From the NCBI GenBank assembly GCA_044356825.1, contig JBIKVM010000089.1, positions 1 through 10,990 on the forward strand: 10,990 bases of DNA. The letters run 5' to 3'. Within the stretch, counting starts at the first letter, position 1. Every line of letters starts with the position of its first letter. The translations under genes were made by a program, and so were the position numbers. Shown here one piece after another: positions 6,463-10,990 of the stretch. The stretch is from JAUREX01 sp044356825 (lineage in GTDB: Bacteria > Pseudomonadota > Alphaproteobacteria > Rhodobacterales > Rhodobacteraceae). The notes below the pieces were generated by a model that saw only the letters and a program-made list of their open reading frames with translations, searched no databases and was not told the DNA's origin.

Positions 6463-7149
6463 TCAGGGCAAGAGCTTGTAGCCCCCCGCCTCGGTCACGA
6501 GCAGGCGCGCGTTCGAAGGTTCGGGCTCGATCTTCTGGCGCAGGCGATAGATGTGCGTCTCGAGCGTGTGGGTCGTGACGCCGGCGTTGTAGCCCCAGAC
6601 CTCGTGCAGCAGCGTGTCGCGCCCCACCACGACCGGCCCCGCCCGGTAGAGGAACTTGAGGATGTTCGTCTCCTTCTCGGTCAGGCGCAGCTTGCGCCCC
6701 TTGGGATCGACCAGAAGCTTCATCGCGGGCTTGAAAGTATAGGGCCCGAGCTGAAAGACCGCATCCTCGGATTGCTCGTGCTGACGCAGCTGCGCCCGGA
6801 TCCGCGCGAGCAGGAGGGGCAGGCGGAAGGGCTTCGTCACATAGTCGTTCGCCCCCGATTCGAGGCCCATGATCTCATCGGCCTCGGTGTCATGGCCCGT
6901 CAGCATCACGATCGGCGCCTTGACCCCCTGCGCGCGCAGGCTGCGGCAGACCTCGCGCCCGTCGGCGTCGGGCAGGCCCACGTCGAGCAGCACGAGGTCA
7001 TGATGCGCCGCGCGCGCCCGTTCGAGCGCCTCGGCCCCCGTCGCGGCCTCGAACACGTCGAACTCGTCGGTCTGCACGAGTTGCTCGGCCAGCGCCTCGC
7101 GCAGGTCGGGATCGTCGTCGACAAGCAGGATCTTGCGCAGCTGGCTCAT
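6463..7149 (-). CDS. cenR: OmpR-family response regulator, CenR-like
   Basis: The 228-residue protein has a receiver domain (about 5-120) followed by a DNA-binding winged helix (about 130-226). Receiver residues are complete: acidic pocket DDD (11-13), phospho-acceptor Asp56 in LLDVGLPD, Thr84 in MLTG, and Lys106 in YVTKPF. The output domain contains LTEKETNILKFLYRAG, HEVWGYNAGVTTHTLETH and IYRLRQKIEPEP. This wording closely recalls CenR of Caulobacter and Rhodobacter, an essential regulator of envelope and division genes whose partner kinase is CenK. No kinase is next to it. GGAGGGAG (complement of 7152-7159) just before the ATG fixes the start. The response-regulator call is certain. The CenR name is from memory of the family and less so. 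Confidence 0.9.
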   Translation of the reverse strand: MSQLRKILLVDDDPDLREALAEQLVQTDEFDVFEAATGAEALERARAAHHDLVLLDVGLPDADGREVCRSLRAQGVKAPIVMLTGHDTEADEIMGLESGANDYVTKPFRLPLLLARIRAQLRQHEQSEDAVFQLGPYTFKPAMKLLVDPKGRKLRLTEKETNILKFLYRAGPVVVGRDTLLHEVWGYNAGVTTHTLETHIYRLRQKIEPEPSNARLLVTEAGGYKLLP

Positions 7150-7293
7150 GGCTCCCTCCGGTTTTCTCCCAGATGGCCGCCGGCCTGCCGCCCCGCAAGG
7201 TTTGTGTCGCCCCCCTCACGCGGCCGTGCGCGGTGGCGGGGAATTGTTTCATTTGCCGCGCCGTGGGGTTAGATGGGCGGCGGAGGAACCGGC
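7150..7293. other. Divergent promoter region between cenR-like gene and ribA
   Basis: These 144 bases lie between two outward-facing starts. They contain the minus-strand ribosome binding site of the regulator and a weak right-facing candidate (TTGTTT at 7244-7249, TTAGAT at 7269-7274, spacer 19) that would start RNA just before the ribA ribosome binding site. I see no FMN riboswitch: the space is too short after the candidate promoter and the conserved RFN stems are not visible. Confidence 0.35.
7282..7287 (+). promoter_or_regulatory. Ribosome binding site fixing the ribA start
   Basis: GGAGGA with a 6-base spacer to ATG 7294. An in-frame ATG at 7273 would place this site inside the coding region and add only the glycine-rich MGGGGTG, so 7294 is the likely start. 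Confidence 0.8.
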
Positions 7294-8373
7294 ATGACCA
7301 TCGGACCGACCAGGGCAGAACTCTTGAACCGCGCGCGGGCCGATCTGCGCATGGGCCTGCCCGTCGTGATCGAGGACGACGGCGGCGCGATCCTTGCCGT
7401 CGCGCTCGAGACGCTCGGGCCCGAGCGCCTTGCGGCGATCCGCGCGCCTGGGGACGCGGCCCTCGTCATCACCGCGCGCCGGGCCGAGACGTTGAAGGTC
7501 GCGGCCTATGACGGCGACATGGCGCGGATCGCATTGCCGCCCGAGGCCGATCTGGGCTGGCTGCGGGCCGTCGCCGATCCGGCCGCCGACCTCGCGCGCC
7601 CCATGAAGGGGCCGCTGCGGGCGCTGCGGGGGGGCGGGGGCCTCGGGGCCGTGCGGGCGGCCGTCGCGCTCGCGAAATCCGCCCAGCTTCTGCCCGCGGT
7701 CCTTGCCGCCCCGGCACCGGCCGATGCGGCCCCCGACCTCACGCGGGTGCGGGCGGGCTGGGTCGGGTCGGAACTGGCGCGCGCGCCCGTTCTGGCCGAG
7801 GTCGCGGCGGCACGGCTGCCGATGCGGGCGGCGGGGGCGGGGCGCGTGCATGTCTTTCGCCCCGACGATGGCGGGGTCGAGCATTACGCGATCGAGGTCG
7901 GCCGCCCCGACCGCGACGGCGCCCCCCTCGTGCGGCTGCATTCGGCCTGCTTCACGGGCGATGTGCTGGGCAGCGCGAAATGCGACTGCGGCGCGCAGCT
8001 TGCCGCCGCCCTCGCCGCGATGGCCGCGGCGGGGGGCGGCATCCTGCTCTACCTCAACCAGGAGGGGCGGGGGATCGGGCTTGCCAACAAGATGCGCGCC
8101 TATGCACTGCAGGATCAGGGCTTCGACACGGTCGAGGCCAACCACCGGCTGGGTTTCGAGGATGACGAGCGCGATTTTCGCCTCGGCGCGACGATCCTGC
8201 GCCGCATGGGGGTAGGGCGCGTGCGGCTGATGACGAACAACCCCGCCAAGATCCGCATGATGGAGGGTCAGGGCATCCGCGTGCAGGACCGCGTGCCGCT
8301 GCGCGTGGGCGAGACGGGCGAGAACGCGGCCTATCTCGCGACCAAGGTCGCGAAATCTGGGCACCTGCCATGA
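7294..8373 (+). CDS. ribA: GTP cyclohydrolase II with degenerate DHBP-synthase-like N-terminus
   Basis: The 359-residue protein opens GTP to the pyrimidine precursor of riboflavin. The C-terminal half is a full GTP cyclohydrolase II. The zinc ligands are Cys219, Cys230 and Cys232 in the C-x10-C-x-C pattern (CFTGDVLGSAKCDC), followed by LNQEGRGIGLANK (254-266). By alignment with E. coli RibA, Tyr270, Asp291 and Arg293 match the catalytic Tyr105, Asp126 and Arg128. TNNPAKI (314-320) follows. The N-terminal ~150 residues follow the DHBP-synthase order (ADLRMGLPVVIEDD near 16-29, AVALAKSAQLLPAVL at 123-137). They lack the acidic ENEGD-type catalytic segment, so this half is probably inactive. Another protein must then supply the RibB activity. 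The stop overlaps the next ATG by 4 bases. Confidence 0.94.
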   Translation: MTIGPTRAELLNRARADLRMGLPVVIEDDGGAILAVALETLGPERLAAIRAPGDAALVITARRAETLKVAAYDGDMARIALPPEADLGWLRAVADPAADLARPMKGPLRALRGGGGLGAVRAAVALAKSAQLLPAVLAAPAPADAAPDLTRVRAGWVGSELARAPVLAEVAAARLPMRAAGAGRVHVFRPDDGGVEHYAIEVGRPDRDGAPLVRLHSACFTGDVLGSAKCDCGAQLAAALAAMAAAGGGILLYLNQEGRGIGLANKMRAYALQDQGFDTVEANHRLGFEDDERDFRLGATILRRMGVGRVRLMTNNPAKIRMMEGQGIRVQDRVPLRVGETGENAAYLATKVAKSGHLP

Positions 8374-8888
8374 TCGGCGCGCCCGATGACATGGTGGTCG
8401 AGGGCGGGCGGCTGCGCTTTCGCGGCCGCCATTTCCCCTGCACCGTCGGGCGGGGCGGGATCGTGCCGGCACGCGCCAAGCGCGAAGGCGACGGCGCGAC
8501 GCCCGCGGGCGTGCACCGCATCGTGGGGATGCTCTATCGCCCCGACAGGCTGGGGCGGGGTCAGGTGCCGCGCTGGGCGCTGCCGATCGGGCCACCCGAC
8601 CTCTGGTCGGACGATCCAGCCGATCCCGACTACAACTTGATGGTGCGCGCGCCGCACCGCTTCGGGCACGAACGGCTGCGCCGGCCCGACGGGCAGTATG
8701 ACCTGCTCCTCGTCACCGACTGGAACTGGCCGATGGCGGTGAAGGGGCGCGGCTCGGCGATCTTCGTCCACATCCGCCGCGGGGCGCATCACCGGACGGC
8801 GGGGTGCGTGGCGCTGGCGCGCGCCGACCTCTTGTGGATCGCGCGCCGCCTGCGCCACCGCGGGCGGCTGATTGTGCGTCAGCCGTAA
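8370..8888 (+). CDS. YkuD-type L,D-transpeptidase domain protein
   Basis: The 172-residue protein has the YkuD/ErfK catalytic fold. KREGDGATPAGVHRI (37-51) and the C-terminal active-site block are visible: His134 in IFVHI, then RTAGCVAL with nucleophile Cys146. The usual motif is HX(14-17)[S/T]HGC or SxGC; here Thr stands in the Ser position. Family enzymes make 3-3 crosslinks in peptidoglycan or attach lipoproteins to it. This one has no signal peptide in the reading frame, and the ATG at 8370 cannot be moved far because the gene starts inside the ribA stop (ATGA overlap). It belongs to a compact subfamily without an obvious export signal. Its exact substrate is unknown. It is coupled to ribA, probably for expression only. 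The 3' end overlaps the opposing reductase gene by 10 bases. Confidence 0.88.
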   Translation: MIGAPDDMVVEGGRLRFRGRHFPCTVGRGGIVPARAKREGDGATPAGVHRIVGMLYRPDRLGRGQVPRWALPIGPPDLWSDDPADPDYNLMVRAPHRFGHERLRRPDGQYDLLLVTDWNWPMAVKGRGSAIFVHIRRGAHHRTAGCVALARADLLWIARRLRHRGRLIVRQP

Positions 8889-9856
8889 AGGCCCGCGACG
8901 CGGGCGCGCAGCCGCACGAGGGCCAGCACCGTGTTGATGGCGGGCGTCGCCGTCCCGGTCAGGCGGCCGAGTTCCTGCACCGCGCCCACCAGCGCGTCGA
9001 TCTCCATCGGCCGGCCGGCGTCGAGGTCTTGCAGCATCGAGGTGCGATGCGCGCCGACGGCCGCGCCCCCCTCGATCCGGCGGTCGACATCGATCGGAAA
9101 GCGCACGCCGAGCGCCTCGGCTATCGTCTGCGCCTCGAGCATCATGGCACGCGCCACCCCCCGCGTGCCCGGATCGGTGCAGAGCACGTCGAGCGTGGCA
9201 TGCGTCAGCGCCGAGATCGGGTTGAACGACAGGTTGCCCCAGAGCTTCACCCAGATCTCGTCGCGGATGCGCGGCCGGACGGGTGCCTTGAGGCCCGCGG
9301 CCGTCAGCGCCGCCGACAGCCGCTCGGCGCGGTCGGATTTCGACCCGTCGGGCTCGCCCAGGCTGAAGCGGTTGCCCTCGATGTGGCGGATGACGCCCGG
9401 CTCCTCGACCTCGGCCGCCGGATAGACGACGCAGCCGAGCACCCGGTCGGGCCCGAAGCCCCGCCATTGCGCATCGCCCGGATCGACGCTTTGCAGCCGC
9501 GTCCCCTCGAGCGGGCCACCGATCTTGTGGAAATACCACCACGGCACGCCGTTGACGCCCGAGACGATCGTGGTCTCGGGGCCGATCAGCGGCTGCATCC
9601 GCGCCACCACCGGGGGCACCGAATGGGCCTTGAGGGTGACGACGACATAATCCTGCACGCCGAGCGCGGCCGGATCCTCGGCCGCGCGCACCGCGACCGT
9701 GCGCCGCTCCCCCTCCTCGATCAGGGTCAGGCCCCGCTCCTGCATGGCGCGCAGATGGGGCCCGCGGGCGACGAGGCTGACATCGGCCCCGGCCGCGGCC
9801 AGTTTCGCGCCCATGTAGCCGCCGATGGCGCCCGCGCCGAAGATGCAGATCCGCAT
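8879..9856 (-). CDS. PanE/ApbA-family 2-oxoacid reductase (ketopantoate reductase or oxalyl-CoA reductase)
   Basis: The 325-residue NADPH-dependent enzyme of the ketopantoate reductase fold has a Rossmann motif GAGAIGG (7-13), a VTLKAH strand end (73-78) and a C-terminal helical domain. By comparison with E. coli PanE, WVKLWGNLSFNPISALT carries catalytic Lys204 with Asn208 and Asn212, and SMLQDLDAGRPMEID carries Ser273 and Glu285. The usual annotation is 2-dehydropantoate 2-reductase of pantothenate synthesis. However, it follows an AAE3/Pcs60-like acyl-CoA ligase by 10 bases, and in Methylobacterium extorquens a panE-like gene (panE2) encodes oxalyl-CoA reductase. I therefore leave the symbol blank. 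GAGGG (complement of 9864-9868) is the likely ribosome binding site and overlaps the ligase stop, which suggests coupling. Confidence 0.92.
   Translation of the reverse strand: MRICIFGAGAIGGYMGAKLAAAGADVSLVARGPHLRAMQERGLTLIEEGERRTVAVRAAEDPAALGVQDYVVVTLKAHSVPPVVARMQPLIGPETTIVSGVNGVPWWYFHKIGGPLEGTRLQSVDPGDAQWRGFGPDRVLGCVVYPAAEVEEPGVIRHIEGNRFSLGEPDGSKSDRAERLSAALTAAGLKAPVRPRIRDEIWVKLWGNLSFNPISALTHATLDVLCTDPGTRGVARAMMLEAQTIAEALGVRFPIDVDRRIEGGAAVGAHRTSMLQDLDAGRPMEIDALVGAVQELGRLTGTATPAINTVLALVRLRARVAGLYG
8891..8905. repeat. Inverted repeat just after the L,D-transpeptidase stop
   Basis: GCCCGCG-A-CGCGGGC begins 2 bases after the plus-strand stop and lies inside the last codons of the opposing reductase. 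It can fold as a 5-bp GC stem with a 5-base loop and might end or protect the ribA transcript. No T tract follows, so this is a weak terminator candidate. Confidence 0.3.
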
Positions 9857-9863
9857 CGGCGCG

Positions 9864-9868
9864 CCCTC
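9864..9868 (-). promoter_or_regulatory. Ribosome binding site of the PanE-like gene, overlapping the ligase stop
   Basis: Read on the minus strand this is GAGGG, 7 bases before the reductase ATG (9856), and it shares bases with the ligase TGA (9869-9867). The overlap supports translation of the two genes as a coupled pair. Confidence 0.6.
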
Positions 9869-10990
9869 AGGCCGGCGCGCCGGCGAGGCCGAGCTTTTCG
9901 GCCAGCCCGATGCGCTGGAGCTTGCCGGTGGCGCCCTTGGGGATCTCGGGCAGGATCACGATGCGGCGCGGCACCTTGAAGGCGGCAAGCCGCGCCTCGG
10001 CGAAGGCGCGGATCTCGGCCTCGGTGGCGGCCGCGCCCTCGCGCAGCACGACGGCCGCGCCCACCTCCTCGCCGAGCTTGGGGTGCGGGATCGCGAAGGT
10101 CACGACCTGCGCCACCGCCGGATGATCCATCAGCACCGCATCGACCTCGAGCGGGCTCACCTTCTCGCCGCCGCGGTTGATGATCTCCTTGAGCCGCCCG
10201 GTCAGTGTCAGGTAGCCCTCAGAATCGAAGCTGCCCTGATCGCCCGTGCGGAACCAGCGCCGCCCCTCGGCCTCAAAGAAGCTTTTCGCGTTCGCCTCGG
10301 GGTTGCCCTCATAGCCCGGCGTCACGTTCGGGCCCGAGATCACGACCTCGCCCGTGCCGGTCACGAGGCGGTTCTCGACCTCATGCGCGATGCGCACCTC
10401 GGGGCCGGCGGCGAGGCCGACCGAGCCCGGGATCTGCGCGCCGGGCGGCAGGGGGTTCGACGTCATCTGATGGGCGGCCTCGGTCATGCCGTAGCCCTCG
10501 ATCACCGGGGCGCCGAAGACCTGCGCGAGTTCCACCATCACCTGCGGCGGCAGCGAGGCCGAGGACGAGCGCAGGAAGCGCAGCGGCACGCGCGCGATCG
10601 TCTCGGCGTTGCGCGCGGCGCGCCCGAGGATCGCCTGATGCATGGTCGGGACGGCGGTGTACCATGTCGGCCGCGCGGCCTCCATCCAGCCGAAGAATCG
10701 CAGCGCGTCGAAGCCCGGCGCGCACCAGATCGACCCCCCGGCCGAGAGGCTGGCCGAGACGGCCGCGACCAGCCCGTGGATGTGGAAGAGCGGCATGACA
10801 TTGAGGCAGCGGTCGGACGGGGCAAGCGCCAGCGTGCGCGCGATGTTGCCCGCCGACGCCGCGACGTTCGATTGCAAAAGCGGCACGATCTTCGGCCGCG
10901 AGGTCGTGCCCGAGGTGTGCAGGATCAGCGCGACGTCATCGGGTCCGGGGGCGGCGGTGTCGGGCGCGCCCTCCGCGCGCGTCTCGGCCC
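9867..10990 (-). CDS. AMP-forming acyl-CoA ligase, AAE3/Pcs60 (oxalyl-CoA synthetase)-like, N-terminus missing
   Basis: The C-terminal 373 residues are visible; the start lies beyond the right edge, with roughly 130 residues missing compared with a ~500-residue family. The ATP-binding loop HTSGTTSRPK (10919-10890) is followed by VMPLFHIHGL, TWYTAVPTMHQAIL, SSSASLPP, GYGMTEAAHQMTSNPLPPG, FRTGDQGSFD, GRLKEIINRGGEKVSPLEVD and KGATGKLQR, whose Lys (codon 9921-9923) is the adenylation lysine. The SRPK loop, the PLFHIHGL segment and the MTSNPLPPG phrase are hallmarks of the Pcs60/AAE3 group, whose plant and yeast members make oxalyl-CoA from oxalate. The residue after the loop lysine is Ile where Gly is usual. 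It is the upstream partner of the PanE-like reductase, 10 bases away. Ligase chemistry is certain; the acid it uses is inferred. Confidence 0.92.
   Translation of the reverse strand, partial: AETRAEGAPDTAAPGPDDVALILHTSGTTSRPKIVPLLQSNVAASAGNIARTLALAPSDRCLNVMPLFHIHGLVAAVSASLSAGGSIWCAPGFDALRFFGWMEAARPTWYTAVPTMHQAILGRAARNAETIARVPLRFLRSSSASLPPQVMVELAQVFGAPVIEGYGMTEAAHQMTSNPLPPGAQIPGSVGLAAGPEVRIAHEVENRLVTGTGEVVISGPNVTPGYEGNPEANAKSFFEAEGRRWFRTGDQGSFDSEGYLTLTGRLKEIINRGGEKVSPLEVDAVLMDHPAVAQVVTFAIPHPKLGEEVGAAVVLREGAAATEAEIRAFAEARLAAFKVPRRIVILPEIPKGATGKLQRIGLAEKLGLAGAPA

Noticed and set aside
7150..7293. An FMN riboswitch ahead of ribA
   Set aside because: I looked for one because ribA is a riboflavin gene. 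The space is short and the conserved multi-stem pattern is not visible.
7249..8595. A 448-codon minus-strand frame antisense to ribA
   Set aside because: It covers the complete ribA gene and shows only His/Arg/Gly-rich shadow sequence.
8331..9979. Long frames on both strands (8331-9542 minus, 8804-9979 plus) overlapping the transpeptidase and reductase genes
   Set aside because: Neither carries a domain, and both conflict with genes that have intact catalytic motifs.

Overview
The window is GC-rich, densely packed chromosomal DNA. It probably comes from an alphaproteobacterium of the Rhodobacteraceae (Rhodobacter/Paracoccus-like). I infer this from the gene content and the style of the proteins: an elongation factor Tu tail followed by tRNA-Trp, a CenR-type response regulator, a RibA with a vestigial DHBP-synthase domain, and a LON-domain/Trm112/thioredoxin-TPR cluster. 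I see no phage, insertion sequence, CRISPR array or compositional island. Very long antisense reading frames are common here, but they are by-products of GC-rich third codon positions.

Layout. Bases 1-299 hold the last 39 codons of tuf, a hairpin terminator and tRNA-Trp(CCA). Ferrochelatase hemH (421-1527, +) follows, where many relatives carry secE-nusG. On the minus strand, in transcription order, lie xthA (5647-4859), a thioredoxin-TPR protein of the CnoX/YbbN type (4777-3872), a stand-alone LON substrate-binding-domain protein (3845-3180), a Trm112-like protein (3183-2980) and a TrkH potassium transporter (2939-1491). This is a likely operon or pair of operons, and its tail runs 37 bases into the 3' end of hemH. 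A 206-base gap separates xthA from a divergent, unrecognised 201-residue protein (5854-6459, +). That protein meets a CenR-like OmpR-family regulator (7149-6463, -) tail to tail with only 3 bases between the stop codons.

RibA (7294-8373, +) overlaps a YkuD-type L,D-transpeptidase-domain protein (8370-8888, +) by the four bases ATGA. The last region is a two-gene minus-strand unit: an AMP-forming acyl-CoA ligase cut off by the window edge (10990-9867), then a PanE/ApbA-family reductase (9856-8879).

Most of the window is conserved housekeeping: translation, haem, DNA repair, proteostasis, potassium uptake, envelope control and riboflavin. The most testable functional idea is that the ligase and reductase form an oxalate route (oxalate to oxalyl-CoA to glyoxylate). 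The ligase resembles the AAE3/Pcs60 oxalyl-CoA synthetase group, and a panE-like gene is known to encode oxalyl-CoA reductase in Methylobacterium. The second point of interest is the uncharacterised helical/winged-helix-like protein at 5854-6459. I do not see a clearly new defence or mobile system.
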